Positions 46,010 to 58,975 of a stretch of DNA of 64,000 nt are shown piece by piece. The DNA is from Sanderia malayensis. Lineage: Eukaryota; Cnidaria; Scyphozoa; Semaeostomeae; Pelagiidae. Location: positions 1 to 64,000 of the forward strand of contig RQOL01000807.1 in NCBI GenBank assembly GCA_013076295.1, written 5' to 3'. The position numbers and the translations under genes were made by a program. The notes beneath the pieces are model-generated. The model worked only from the letters and a program-made list of their open reading frames with translations. It was not told the DNA's origin and searched no databases. How positions within the stretch are numbered: the stretch's first letter is position 1; each line of letters starts with the position of its first letter.

Positions 46010-47262
46010 ATAATTTGGCTTTTATAATTTTGTCCACTATGGCGTGGGATAGATTGACCTGTGTGCGTCGCTATCACAATATGCACAGCTTCTTGGCTTC
46101 CAGTGCCACTGGCGTGTTTGAAATGTTTTCTCGGATCTTCGTGTTGGTCCACTATGATCCTTTTTGTCTTCTTGGATCGGATTCTATTCTGCCCACTTTC
46201 TGATCCCTTCTACCAGCTGTGGAAAATCCCAGTTGCTCTAATTGTCATCATTTCTCACTAGATCTGATCATATTCCAGGCAATCTGTCAGGCAGCAGTCG
46301 AGCATAGCCATTGATCGTCTTCAGCTTCCCAAGGGTCTCCATAGCTTGTACATGTGTCACCAATTTCTCATGGAACTCATGGATTTTCGCTGGATTTGAG
46401 CCACTGATGGTTGGTAAATCCATGATTCCTTTCACATGTGCTGTGATGATGTCACTTGTGTTCCCGACCTTCGTTTTCAGGATGTTCTTTGCTCGTTCAT
46501 ATCCTTCAAATGTGAACGGTAAGCCATCTATGAGCAGCCATGTTTTTGGATCCAATAGTTCTTTCAAGTACGAAAACTTGGAGATGCTTGATATCTTGGG
46601 TGCTTCGATCTCGGCTTGAAACTGGCTCCAGAATCTTGTCCAATCCAACGGCGTGCCATTGAAACTTGTTATGCTTAGTTTTGGAAGCTTTATGTTGACT
46701 TCACGTTCTTCTCCTGCTGATGCTTTCAGCTCTATTTCCTTTGATTTCTCGCGCATCTTCAGTCTCATCTCTTCGATTCGTTGTTCTTCCTCAAACCTGT
46801 ATTTCACATAGAGTTCTTCCTCGGTTTTCTCTTTTTCTGCTCTAGCCTTTTCTCGCTCATCCTCTATGTTACTGATGGCATTGTTCATCAGGTCGATCAT
46901 TTCTTCGTAATGCCTCAGTTTCTGATCAACTTCGGCTCCCCACTCTTCAATCTGCTCTGGACTTTTGTCTTCCGTGATTTTACAGTCTTTTACTTCATTC
47001 TTCATTCTTGAAGCCATAAAGTTCTTCTACTCGATGTGAAATATTCTGAACTTGCCGTTTTAGTTCTCTTTCTCTGTTTCCTTCAAGGATTCTCTCAGTC
47101 GCTTTGTGTTTAATTTCAAGGAGCTTGAAAATACCTTCTAGCCTTTTTCGTGCTTCTGTCGAAACCATATTTGCTTCTTCAAGAATGCTTCTTGTAGTTC
47201 TTACAGTTTCTGTATGATCGAACTAATTCGCAACGTCTGGAATTAGTCCCGTCGGAGCTGCC
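46010..47262 (-). pseudogene. BEL/Pao-type gag, truncated
   Basis: On the minus strand, MAAPTGLIPDVAN then a TAG (about 47,223), a coiled-coil region (EREKARAEKEKTEEELYVKY, frame changed near 47,010), and the conserved gag stretch LPKLSITSFNGTPLDWTRFW ... FSYLKELLDP ... AKNILKTKVGN, the pattern of the DUF1759 gag of BEL/Pao elements. After a TGA at 46,268-46,270 the frame continues to a Cys-rich knuckle (RSCAYCDSDAHRS, about 46,070). Protease, RT and integrase are missing: homology ends near 46,010. Confidence 0.8.
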
Positions 47263-47266
47263 ATTT

Positions 47267-47860
47267 TGTCACGAATTCTTTCGTTAGCCTTGACAATAAT
47301 CGCAGAGATACACAGAGATCACTCACTTGTTGTTGCTTTCTCTTTAAATGATCTCTCATTTAATGATCTGAAGTTTGTCTAGAAGGCTACCCCTTTTATA
47401 GCTACGAATTTACCATTACACCACATTACGATTTCTCTAAATTTAACTTATATTGCACCACATTGCGATAATCCATTACCTAATGTCTAAATTTACTTGA
47501 ATAATTGCCGCCCTCAGCTTAAACGGTTGCGTCAGACATGGCAATATACAGCTCAGCTCAGCATATTGTTTCTCAGCTTGATATCGGATGATATCAAATT
47601 AGTTTTTACGTTGTTGGTTAATATAGACGACAAGGGCCAATTCGACCATACTTTTTACACTTTCCCTTGACAGACGACGAGAGGCGTTTGATCGTCAACC
47701 ACTGGACTCTAGCCTCGTGATTGCTTCGTTTCCCTTACATTGTCGCTTATTTGCCAATTTCTCTCTGAATTTATTCCAATTCGCATTGCCGTGTTTCCTC
47801 AAGCAATAGCAATGACTCATTTCTTCCATTATTGTCTTTTATCATATTTTGATTATCACA
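47267..47860 (-). repeat. Putative 5' LTR of the BEL/Pao copy (594 bp)
   Basis: The TG...CA-bounded segment upstream (on the minus strand) of the gag start. A TGGCAGCTCCGACGGG primer-site-like stretch follows right after it and overlaps the gag start. No second LTR is present to confirm the boundaries. Confidence 0.5.
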
Positions 47861-48214
47861 ACGTGTGTCCTTCTTTATTGATTGTTCTTTGATGGATTTT
47901 CTGATCACAAAATGGACATCCCCTTAGCAAAAATATTGAAAAATTGCCATATGGGGACATTTTTTTCTTTTAAAAACATTGCCAATTGGGGAAAAAATGA
48001 AAAAAAAACTAACAAAATCCCATGGGGAAAAATGTTTTTAAAAAAATGCGCTGGAACCATGCAAATATATTACCAATAGGGACATATTTTTAAAAAAATT
48101 TAAACAACTAAAGAAATTTTTAATTGAAGAAAACGCTGGGGCCCCCAAATACTATGCTACCCAGTTCAAAGTTTTTCACATTGTTAATAACTGGAGTCGG
48201 CAATATATCAAAAG
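47861..48214. other. No recognisable gene
   Basis: Contains several ...ttgccaattgggg / catggggaaaaatg imperfect repeats. No coding signal before the Pif1-like fragment. Confidence 0.4.
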
Positions 48215-48346
48215 CTTGAATTGCAAATTAAACAGAACTGTAACTCAATTGTACTTATTCATAACAGGAAATGGTGGATGTGTTATATCATATTTGATCA
48301 AGACAATTTACTGTTCTCTCAGAAAAACACTTTCATTTTGTGTTAA
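48215..48346 (+). pseudogene. Pif1-like helicase fragment, left half
   Basis: Reads RTVTQLYLFITGNGGCV, then SYLIKTIYCSLRKTLS. The Walker A region is recognisable, but the GKS lysine position reads VI, so it is mutated. The frame runs straight into the TTAA target of the Kolobok-type element and continues at 61,744. Confidence 0.75.
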
Positions 48347-48392
48347 AGTGCTCATGCAACGAAATTTGACATATCGATTTTTTTTATTGTAA

Positions 48393-49656
48393 AGGGCTTA
48401 TGCAGCCTAAAATGACATATTGATTTTTTTGCGGAAATGGAAAGAAAAAGATCTGCATATCACTATGAACATATTTTGAGTATTTTTCTGACGAGTATAA
48501 GTATGTTTTTTCCAAGCTCAAACACACCCAGGTCTGTTGAAGAGCTGTGATGTCAGTTTGATGACACGCGAATCATTTTTTATAGGGGTCAGTATGGGAA
48601 AATTTAGCGGCGCACAACATTTTTTTTAATAACTCAACTTAGGTGATGCCGATTTCAATTATCTCACCTGTGGCTAAAAGCGCGACGTTTTCCTCACATT
48701 ATGAGCCAATTTCCGTTCTTTTCAATAGAACACAGAAATTTTGACAAATTTTGAAAAAAATAAAATTTTCATGATTTTGGTGAAATGTGACGTCAGAATG
48801 AACCGTGCTATTGTTCTTTAACTATTGTTCTCTGAGCAAGAGCTGCCCGGCCTGTTGAAACAGTGTCTGGCTAAAATCTTTTCAAAATGTCGGATTGCGA
48901 AAATAGTAGTTAAAACAAATTCCTCTGACAACGAAGGAAGAAGTCTTCTTGAGGGTAGCGAAGAAGAAGAAGACTATTCAGTAGTCTTCGTATAGTCGAA
49001 ATTTGTACGAAGGAGAACCTCTTCTTGCAAGAAGACCCAGAGCTGGGTACGGCAGTGATGATAAAGAATCGGGTTGTGAAGGCCTATCTCTGAAAGAGCT
49101 GGATGCCTGTTTTGAAAATAAAACTTATGTTGATAATTGGTTAGTTCATTTGTTATTTAATAAATTCTTGGCAACTGTTAAACAATAATTTTATGGAATC
49201 ATATGAGTTTTGTTCATTGTACTGTTTTGTCTTCAGTTGTTACGGTCCAAATCCAGGTCTTTAAAAGAGTTTCAAAACTTATGGAGATAGATGAATTTAG
49301 CGTTGGTCCAACTCGCGCTGTTGGGTTCCTCTACAACACATGATTGACCATGAAATGCTTTTTTAATACTCTTTATTAGTATTTGTTTCCCTAGTTTAAG
49401 TTGCATATTGACGTTGTTCTTCAGTCTGGCCGGTTTGTTGTTTTTGTTAGCCGTGGTGCGCGAAGGTGTCTGGGATTGCGCATCATTCTGACATCAATTT
49501 CTTCAACAGAATTTGTCCAAATTCCCTATTTTGACAATGAATAACTCAAAAACTACAAAATATTTTTATATTCTATCTGCGGCATCTTGATAAGCATGTT
49601 GAATTCTATGCTTTTCAACAAAAAAAACTATATGTAATTTTAGGCTGCATAAGCCC
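48393..49656. mobile_element. Inner Kolobok-type derivative inside the larger one
   Basis: The ends AGGGCTTATGCAGCCTAAAAT are inverted copies, flanked by GTAA and TGAA, readable as decayed TTAA. The sequence next to its left end resembles that next to the outer element's left end (gacatat(c/t)gattttttt), so it is a relative. 1,264 bp, with a fragment of the P2X7-C-like first exon and nothing of the transposase. Confidence 0.65.
48990..49188 (+). pseudogene. Fragment of a P2X7-C-like first exon
   Basis: YEGEPLLARRPRAGYGSDD ... GLSLKELDACFENKTYVDNW parallels REEEPLARANMDGIEDEEED ... TAEQLEARFESKYPVDKW of the gene at 50,211, including the donor after the last W codon. The later exons are absent. 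Confidence 0.65.
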
Positions 49657-50210
49657 TTGAAATGAAAACCAAAGATGTACTGATCAATTGAAAAATTGCA
49701 TTTGATGCAATTTTGACGTGCATCTGACAAGTATAAGTTACTTTAATTTCACCTTGAATCAGGCCACCTATTGCGAAAAATATCGCAACGCTGTGACGTC
49801 ACAGTGATGACCCAAATTATTTTGCGCAATGGAAGTCAATGGGTTTTTTCGAATGTCGTCTGGTTTTTTTTTAATAGCTCCACTCAGGGTGGGGATATTT
49901 GAGCTCCGGCTGAACCGACATAAGGGCAAATCTTTTAGCCGTTGTTCTGAAAAAAATTGGTGTCATTTTGTTTAATGTTAGAGACACAATTTAAGTTTGA
50001 AAATGGGTACCACCAAAAATGTGACGTCATCTCGCGTCGCCATTGTTGCTTCGAGTTGCTGTGAAACAACATACAGTACCAGCCTACGTGAAAGTACGTA
50101 CAGTTTCGTGTTGTTTCTGAATGGCTGTCGTTGTTTGGGTTGTTGTACACGAATTTAGTTAATTGATTTGTAAACTCTTTTGAATTACATACTTGGATTT
50201 GAAATTTGAA
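49657..50210 (+). promoter_or_regulatory. 5' terminal region of the Kolobok-type element
   Basis: Upstream region of the P2X7-C-like gene. It contains tgacgtcacagtgatgac, a CRE-like tgacgtca shared in inverse form near the other end (tgatgacatcacagtgatg, about 61,562), so it is part of the long terminal structure. Promoter function is inference. Confidence 0.35.
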
Positions 50211-51901
50211 ATGTTGGACATTGAAGAAGAAACTTTTAGCTTGAGTATGGGATCAGATATTTCGGATTTGGAAAGCGATTCTGATGCAGACAAAGAATAT
50301 GGTATTGTTCGCCTTGGAGGTGTAGGCCTTCCTCGTGAAGAAGAACCCCTTGCTCGTGCGAATATGGATGGCATAGAAGACGAAGAAGAAGATAAATGTG
50401 ATGGCATAACTGCGGAACAACTAGAGGCACGATTTGAGTCGAAATATCCAGTAGATAAGTGGTTAGTATGGTAAATTCATCGTCAGTAATAGTTCATCTT
50501 TGGCTAGGCCCAAGGTGGCCAATTTGCGAGTATGAATCCGTGACAATTCACTGAAAGCTTTGCCAATATTGTTTAATATAAAATGCGAATACAAGAGGTT
50601 TGTGAATTTTTTACCGCAGGTGCACTTGTGGCCAATTCCACACAGACTTGCTAAGTGGGGCGAGAGAATATCGGTGCTGCAGAGAAATTTTAGAAGGAGA
50701 TGGAAAACTCATATTTGATGGTAGCATTGAACGAATCTCATGTGTGACATTGCATGAAGATTTCCGTGCTATCACAAATACAACAAACCTCACACAAGTT
50801 GGTCCTCTGTTGAAAGATAAGACGGGTCGCCCATATAAGCAAAGAGGAGGACAAACCAGAAATCAGTAAGAAATTGATCATACATACACACAGCATTTAC
50901 AAATGTTTTCTATTCAACGCTAAAGCTTAAAATACAGTTACACAATTAACTACCTACTATGAAAGCTCATACTTACCATACAATGCATCACTAGGAGTGC
51001 AGCAGTGTACATAGCACATGAGTATTACATTCTGAGTTACAATAGATAGAGGACCAACAAACATTACATGATAACTAATACTGGTGTCCACGGAATAACA
51101 TGTGTCATTTCCTGTCAGAAGTGGCATTACTTCACAAATAATGAATGATAAATTAAAAATAATATTACATACATGAATAGTGCTTACCTATACATCATAA
51201 GAGCTATATATACAATAGAAATAAAATGTACACAGCTGCACTCCTGGTTTGACTGTAATGTGGCAACTTGAGCAACAAAAAACTGGGTGGAAACACTTGG
51301 CAGAATTTCCTATGCTAGAAAGGGTATATTGTAGCTCTAGTTTGGTTAATGCTAATGTTTACAAAGACTAGTCTCTCGAGTGGGCACAGAACAGCTGCAT
51401 TGTTTCTTGATCTTCTTGGTATGCCTTTATTCCCGAACCGCCTACAAGAACAAGCATGGCATGGTATGTATAGGAATAATTACCTATACCCTGCCCCCCT
51501 TAATGCTTTTAACCCCCTCTAATGCTTTTAACCCCCCCCCCCAATATAACACTCTACTACTTCCAAACCCCTTTTTCACTGTTGCTACTTTGCACGTGAC
51601 TTTCAAAAGCCCAGGGTGATGCCTTCCTCTGGGTGCTATCGAAAAAAGCTTGTAATCTTGAAGACGTTCCAAACAGATATTGCTAAGTTCACTGAAATGG
51701 AAAACAGTAATTGTTGATGCATGCATACTTTATAGTCTTATGAAAGGGATGTTATGGAATCATAATCAATTAATGGAATGCAAAATTTGTTGTAGGCACC
51801 TTAGAGGAGTTGCTTATCGCCGGGTAATAAGATACATCTTCGGTTACCTTGGCTGGGATAACACACGACCCCTGTCTGCATGCATGTACCAGTACATTTG
51901 A
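50211..51901 (+). pseudogene. P2X7-receptor C-terminal-domain-like gene (3 exons) of the Kolobok-type element
   Basis: Exons 50,211-50,461, 50,620-50,865 and 51,796-51,901 join in phase with GT-AG introns. The acidic N-terminus (EEETFSLSMGSDISDLESD) is followed by W-CTCGQFHTDLLSGAREYRCC-RE, the Trp-Cys-rich zinc-binding core, then CVTLHEDFRAITN, and in exon 3 GVAYRRVIRYIFGYLGWDNT ending LSACMYQYI. These match the intracellular ballast domain of P2X7 receptors, which is widespread in animal genomes outside receptors. A TGA at 51,899-51,901 stands where the family usually has Arg (IRxxFP), and SKFATEKT continues in frame beyond it, so it is probably a CGA-to-TGA nonsense change. Its function in the transposon is unknown. 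Confidence 0.7.
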
Positions 51902-53829
51902 AGCAAATTTGCAACTGAAAAGACACGTGGATATGCATCAGCCCAAGAAAGAGCATAGAGAAGATGTAAGCAATTTTAAATATGGACTTACTATTAGTTT
52001 TTATATGCTCCTCTGGGATGCCCTTTCATTGGCTGTTTGCAAGTTTTGCAAACTCTCTTTTTCCTCTGATTAACAGACACAGTGGGTGGCGGTGTTGCTG
52101 ATCTTTGAAGAAGCTCTTGTTCTGCTCCTAGGTATGGATGCAAAAATTGATGTGGTAATGTGCTGATAAATTTGTGCTCCCAGTTGTTAGAAATTATTAA
52201 TATAATGTGGTTTACTTACCCTTGCATGTATGCCACAAGTCATGGAAATGGTGCGTATTGGGCTGTGTTTCCCTGATCCACTTTGCTATGCCTCAATGTC
52301 GATCACTAATGAATGATGCAATTCGTAGACCTGCATTCTTCAAGTATGCGAAGCAACACTTGCAACCCTCCACTTCCATAGCATTGCTACTACCTGTCTG
52401 GTTTGCCTTGAATAGAGTGTGTGAATCGTAATGAACAGACATACCCTGTATAATTGCAACTAGAGGTTGGATAAACATACAGGCAATATGGAATCTTACT
52501 TGCAGTAATTCAAAGTGTACCAATTTCAATATGGAGTTGCAGAACATTGTATATACTCCATACTTGGCATTGTGTCCCATCAAGTCAAACCTTCCATCGC
52601 CAGACCACTGTGTTTCTTCCATGTGCTGTAATTTGTCAATCAAACCAGCTCAGTATTTTTGCCAGTGAGTCAAAACTGAGGGGAAAAGAAACTGTTTTTG
52701 GTGATAGAAGTAGGTGTGCCGAGGTATGGCAGACAATCCCATATGTTTGAACATCAGCAACACTTGGCTAATGCTGACACCAGACAACAAGATACCTGTA
52801 AGAAGAGAGGTGACACTTATAAAACCATGCACGAGAGTGCCAAGGAGTAAACAAATGCTGTTCTGGAGAGAGTTGTATCACAGAGGGACATACCAAAACT
52901 CATCATGACATTTCCTGCTGGGTACTTTCCAAATAAAAAGGGTTGGCTCTGCAACTGAAAGCTTTTACCATCTCCACAGTGCTGACAGGTTTGGATGACT
53001 ATTGCCATGCTACCAGTTCTCTTTATTTGCACACTTGGATTGGGGGATTTACATGCAAAACAGAAAAGACTAAACAGAGACATCAACATTCCATAGAAGA
53101 CCACAAACTTTGGCTCATTGGCTGGCTTCGTGTCTGCGTCAACCCTGGAAAGAAATCAAGTAAACAAGAGTAGAGAGCGGGTAAGCAAAAGAATGGTTGC
53201 TAAATTTTGTAGATGGTGTTAGCTCCCCAGGACTGCAATGTGCAATGTGTAAATAAATGTGTGCATGCATCATAGAGGAGGTGCTTCTGCTAACTTGATT
53301 GTGTTTTTTGTTTCAGCCTGATCCTTGGATGAATCAACAATGTTTTCTTCACAAGGTGCCCAATCAGTATCTTCATCTACAGATGCCTCTTCGTGAACAT
53401 GAGAATCCATCATTTCGTGGCCAATGGATTGTTCACTTCCAAAAGGATTTTCTGGAGGGTGGCTACCATCAACAGTTGGCTGCAATGGTATATGAAATAT
53501 TGCTGAAACATTGCTCAACATGTGATTTTTTTATCAGAACCGTGAGTGGTCTAAACGGCTACTTACAGTGTCTGTAGACTGTTGCTGTGCTTCCTTCAAT
53601 TTTCTCTTCACGTGCCAAAGTTTTTTCTGCAAGTTCAGAATAATTTTTCGCTTTTTTTCGCACTCTGAGCAGTCTTGATTTCCCGATACCACGGATCCTG
53701 CACTGTCTGTGCACAAATCTTCATCCTCTGGCTCTCGCAATAACTAATATTATATTTAAAAATATTGAATGATACATGACAGTATACATACAGCGAAAAG
53801 AAAACACGAGGACTGAGGGGCGGAAGCAA

Positions 53830-54905
53830 TGATAGAAAGCGCCAAAGGCGCTAGATACCTGACTCGTGTCAAATCAGTGACGCCAATAAAATTTGGCGGC
53901 CATCTTAAAAGGGGGCAAAAAGTTGATGTTGGTCATCAAGTCAATACAGAAACACTACAATTCAATGCTTGTTTTTGGGATAATAATGGTGAAATAAGTC
54001 GATATATACATATTTTTACAAAGCATACAATATGATGATGCTATTAAAATTGCCAGAATGGCAAAAAACACACCATATATCAGTATTTTGTTTATTTATT
54101 GGGGAACGATGGACCCGGCTTAAATTTATTGAATTACAAAAACGTTGTAAAAATTAGTACTTTTGGATGTACTGGATAATATGTATGCTCAAATTAAAGG
54201 TAAGTGACATGGTCTTGACATCCCAGAAGCTTATTAAAATACTAGCTGATGCGACACGGTATTTTACTGAAGTATTTTAAAACTTTACCAAAATCTGAAA
54301 GTCCAACTTAAGTAACACCACACGGTTTTGCCTGCTAAAGGTTCCACAACGAGGAAAATCAATTATCTTCAACCTAAGTGACTTTAAATATGTAATAGAA
54401 TATCAGACCGCTACAATTCTTTGAATTAATTCACCTGTAAAATGTATAATCTGCCACTGCGTTTCCTTTCGAATTGGAGAAGTGTTGTATTTGCTAGTAT
54501 TTCAGTAAGTTTTTCGGATATCAAAACCATATCACTCACCTTTAATTAGAGCTTACAAATTATATCCAGTAAATCCAAGACTTTTAATTTAACAACCGTT
54601 TTTGTTCTTCGATTAATTTAGGCCTGTTCCATCGTTCAGCAAAAAATAAACAAAATACTGATATTTGAAACGTTTTTTGTCATTATCTAAATTTTACTAG
54701 TATCCTCATATTATGTGCTCTGCAGCAGTATGCAAATGTCAAACTTTTTTGCAATTAATTTCCTTCAGAGCAAGCATTTAACTTTGGAATCATTGATTTA
54801 CAAAAGCTATTTGCCACCTTTTAAAATGGCCGGCAAATGGCATCACTCTTGTCTGCACTAATCGTGCGGAGTCAGGTATCTAGCGCTTTGGGTGCTTTAT
54901 ATCAT
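53830..54905. mobile_element. 1.1-kb inverted-repeat element in a THAP intron
   Basis: The arms (about 53,830-53,930 and 54,815-54,905) share gcgctagatacctgactc and ggcggccatcttaaaagg-type stretches in inverse order, imperfectly over about 90-100 bp. There is no long ORF. The outer limits and TSD are unclear because the inverted similarity (caatgata) continues into the flanks. Confidence 0.6.
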
Positions 54906-55272
54906 TGGGCGGAAGCTTCAGGCCTACCTTCCTGTTGCTTCGATCACCATTCCCTTGAGAAAGGGATTCGGGATCATGATCATTTGCTGCATCGATTGTC
55001 GGAACAGCATCTGCGCTTAGCTCCAGCCTGATCCCAAGTTTTTCTGCAACATCTCGTTTAATCCCAAAGCAGTCATCAGCGAAATGCACGCTACAAAGCA
55101 CAGAAGCTGCCGTTGCTTTCCATTTGGGGCGATGTCTCCTTACAAATTGTAACCATACTCGATGTCGAGTTGGTTCCGCAACAATATCAGGAAACTTATG
55201 GAAAGAAATACCTTCACAAAACTGTGTATTTGTGCAACTCTCACCATTATGTGTCCCTGCGACACATGAACG

Positions 55273-55735
55273 TATACCCCGCCATAATGGACAAAAGTGT
55301 GATGCGTTTTTATAAGGCGTGATTTCTTTTGCAGCATTTATAAGGTCTGATTTGTGCGGTATTTATAAGGTCTGTTTTTATAGGGTCTGTTTTGTGCAGC
55401 ACTTATAAGGTCTGTTTTTATAAGGTCTGTTTTTTGCGGTATTTATAAGGTCTGATTTGTGCGGTATTTATAAGGTCTGTTTTTATAGGGTCTGTTTTGT
55501 GCAGCACTTATAAGGTCTGTTTTTATAAGGTCTGTTTTTTGCGGTATTTATAAGGTCTGTTTTGTACTGTATTTATAGGGTCTGTTTTGTGCAGCACTTA
55601 TAAGGTCTGTTTTTATAAGGTCTGATTTGTGCGGTATTCATAAGGTCTGTTTTGTACTGTATTTATAGGGTCTGTTTTGTGCAGCATTTATAGGGTCTGT
55701 TTTGTGCAGCATTTATAGGGTCTGATTTGTGCGCG
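55273..55735. repeat. Left terminal repeat of copy B with a subterminal array
   Basis: After the unique 50-bp tip come about 18 short units of the type tataaggtctgttttgtgca, with variants ending gcagcattta, gcggtattta and actgtattta. The array reads toward the HECT gene start. Confidence 0.9.
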
Positions 55736-55795
55736 CCAGATGTGCACAGTAAAGCTTGAGTGCATGACCACGTTGACCACACGCGGCTCAAGAAA

Positions 55796-58702
55796 ATGGC
55801 GAGTAAAGAAGTAAGCGATGACCATAGAGATGACCGACTTCGAGGAGTGGACACGGACAAAGTCAGAGATTTGGTGGGTAGTATTTTATCCCACCCTTCT
55901 TTTCGTGATACCCTGAACAGTGTCTTCAGTCCAACGATGCCATCAAATGACGGAGAACAACACATTAGGCCAGCAGAGGCATCACAACCTCCGTTTGCAA
56001 CTGCCACTCGCACTGGGCCTACGCCTGGCCATTTGCCTTTGCATGTACACACAACCGAGCACACAACTGCAGCTCAAGAATTTTCGGCAATTTTCAGAAG
56101 AGGAGGCTCGACTCAACGCCAAAGTCAACTAAATTTTCAAAATGGCATCAATCATAGATCAAGCAGAAGAACCCAGCCGTACCGTATCCCAAATTCTGGA
56201 GAACGTCAATCACGGTTTGTGTCAAGGGGAAGAGCAGGAGCAGGAAGCACGAAGTCCAAGGATCAAATATTCAGAACAAAAGAAGTGATACTTTTACCAG
56301 AATCAACCATTGAAAAGGTTGTACGCCCACCTCGGAAGGCAGTATTGATGAAGGATGGCTTTGTGTTAAACGATTTATCAATAGACAAAGGCTGGTCTTC
56401 GCTTGAGGTACTTAAGTACTTTGAAGAATCATTTGCAGAAAAACTTACTGCTGCAGCTACAACAAGTGACTTTATATTTCCAAGGTAAGCAAATTTAAAT
56501 TTGTGTCCAGGGCAAGGATGGGGCAAGTTGAGATGAGCAAGATAGGCCTAGGAAATGCAAAAGAATTAGCTGTCAAAATTTGCATTTCTTTTGTAAATTA
56601 AAGATTTTATGATTTCTATGTGTGTATTTCCGCATTTTTCTTTGCCATTGTTGTTATTGTGTCTTTTGTGTGGAGGAAAGGTTTCCAAATTTTGTAGCTG
56701 GACCAGTACTGATTTCCTTATGGGGAGTTTCTTGTAAAGAAGTGAGTACAATTATGTGAAATAAAGTTTTTCACATACATCAACTAAAAACCAACAAATG
56801 TTTTATACTCTTTTCAGGTTCGAGGTACTGATGGGTGTTGGGTCTAGCCTACAGCGACCATGTCTAGCAAAGAATCAAGAATTGGATGGAGGTGCCATGA
56901 GCCGTTTATTTTCTCAAAAGATTGTTTGGCTGCGTCCATTTACAGACATACCTGCATCAAGGGGTTTGCCATTTCAAAATGGTCTAGAAAGTGAATCTCA
57001 GGTAAATTGTAATCTCCAACTTGTACTCGGAGCACAAAGTGTCCACAGAAACTTTCTTTTTACATGTTTTTGTCAATTGAAATATATTTACTCCAAATTT
57101 CTTGAATTTCCTTTTAATTTAGCTTCACAATATATATATGTAGGCCTATGATGAAAAGTTTGAATTGTAAGCAATTTACACATCATAAACATATTGTTTT
57201 TATCATTGTGAAAGTAAAATGTTGCTATACTGTAGATTTAGATGCAAATGCCCCATGTCAAATAAGTAGGATCATTTAGTAGCTCCCAATCATTTCTTCA
57301 GGTGAACAATCAAGATCCTGGAAAAAGTTTTATTCAACAGCTGAATGATGTTTATCCAAACAAGTCTGAAGAAGAGCTTGCTGCTGCTCTTGAAACCACT
57401 GATGGCAGCATGGAGGAAGCTGTAATCTTATTATTGGAAGATGAGAAACCACAACCTTCCACAAGTGCAGCTGGGTCTGTCGAGCAGCAATCTTCTTCAA
57501 GCAGCAATTTAGGTATTTTTAATGATGATGGAACACTGAAAATTCCTGTAAGTGAATCTGTGGATGTAATCCTGTCATCATTTATGCAAGATGTCATCAA
57601 TAATTTTGAAGACACCAAGATTGAAGTCAGAAGGGATGAAGTTTGGTGTGCCTGCCTTGCATTCTATAAGTTAGCATTGAAGCACCAAGAGAGGCTAAAT
57701 AAGAATTTTTTTGTAAAATTCATTGATTCAGGGGAAAATGGCATTGATGCTGGAGCCGTCAGGAATGAATTTTTTTCGATTTGTTTGGAAGAAGGAAGAA
57801 AGCGGCTATTTGAAGGAGAAACAAGTCTGATCCCGAGAAGGTCCATAGGCAGTAAAGGTGTTCAATTTCAAGTGTTTGGTGCTCTGATTGCTCATTCTGT
57901 ATCGCAAGGAGGGCCAGGATTTCCTTTTCTCTCTGAATGGGTTTCCCACTATCTTATTGATAATGAGACAGCAAATTTGGCAATAAGTAAGAGTGATATC
58001 GTAAGAAGCGAGGTTACTGCTACACTTCTGGAGCTGATTGAGAAAGTTGATAATGCTACAAGTGAAGATGAACTGACAGCAGTTCTTGAGGAACATCCAC
58101 AGCATGAGGCATATTGGCAAGTAATAAATGATAGTGAGTGGTCAAGCACAGAAGTTATCACCATGAATAACAAAGCATTCCTTGTCCAAGAGCTTATATC
58201 CAATGAGCTGGTTAGACGAAGAAAGTGTCAACTAGATGCTTTGCAGTATGGTCTAAATTGCTTGGGATTCTTAACATTTCTCAGGAAGTACAGAAAGGTT
58301 GCTTTGCATGTGCTAGTTTATAGCAATGACAAGTTGGATGCAGATAAATTCATGGGTTTAGTCAAAGCTCAGCCAGTGGGTCATGCTGAAAAGCAGTCAT
58401 TCGAATGGTTCAAAGAATATGTGCAAAATTCTGAAGGTGTTAAAGATGAAGTTTATCCAGAAGGTAAACTTCCCACTCTCTTCAAATTCACCACTGGATT
58501 ATGGTGTATTCCACCAAGTCAAGGAGGACATTTTGCAAGACCTGTTAATTTTCTTGAAGATGATGACACCAACGTGTTACCAAAAGCCACTGCATGTGCA
58601 AACACATTGATGCTTCCAACAGTTCATTCATCAAAATCGAAGTTCATGGAAAGCCTGGACATCGCCTTAAAATTTGGCCACGCTGGATTTGGCGAATACT
58701 GA
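55796..58702 (+). CDS. CUE- and HECT-domain ubiquitin-ligase-like protein, second gene of IS3EU copy B
   Basis: Three exons (55,796-56,484; 56,818-57,001; 57,302-58,702) with GT-AG introns give an open 757-codon frame. The start ATG (MASKEVSDDHRDD) is 60 bp inside the terminal array. The N-terminal motif VRDLVGSILSHPSFRDTLNS recurs in copy A (IQQLVQSIVHRPSFTNSLNE). A basic low-complexity stretch and FRTKEVILLPE follow. Exon 2 has LDGGAMSRLFSQKIVWLRPF. Exon 3 opens with a CUE-like ubiquitin-binding segment (SFIQQLNDVYPNKSEEEL) and continues as a HECT fold: FVKFIDSGENGIDAG ... LPTLFKFTTGLWCIPP ... LPKATACANTLMLP, with the catalytic-type Cys codon at 58,595-58,597, ending GFGEY. If active it would transfer ubiquitin; the target is unknown. 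Its place beside a transposase and its presence in copy A show that it is part of the transposon, not a host gene. Confidence 0.85.
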
Positions 58703-58975
58703 AGCCCATCTGTGATGACATGGCGAAAATGTTTGGTTTGTTATACTTCTGTGTTAGATTCAACCGCAGCCAGCGGACTTGTTCAGTTAATGACTCGAAT
58801 TTTAGTGAAACTTGTTATATTTCTGTGTTAGATTCAACCACAGCCAGTGGATTTGTTCAGTTAATAACTCAACTCTCAGTGAACCTTATTAACATAACAG
58901 ATTGAATTCCTGTCTTACCTTCACCACGGGAGAACCCTGTCATTATTATATTTTTAGGAAAAATATTTTTAACAT

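Noticed and set aside
50211..50870. P2X7-like exons considered as a true purinergic receptor gene
   Set aside because: No transmembrane or ATP-binding receptor exons are nearby. Only the cytoplasmic ballast-type domain is present, inside a transposon.
52207..53173. Plus-strand ORFs opposite the THAP transposase exons
   Set aside because: Antisense shadows. The minus strand carries the conserved motifs and splice sites.
57302..58702. HECT gene considered as a host ubiquitin ligase
   Set aside because: It lies between the inverted ends and the 6-bp duplication of IS3EU copy B, and a homologue sits in the same place in copy A. It is part of the transposon.
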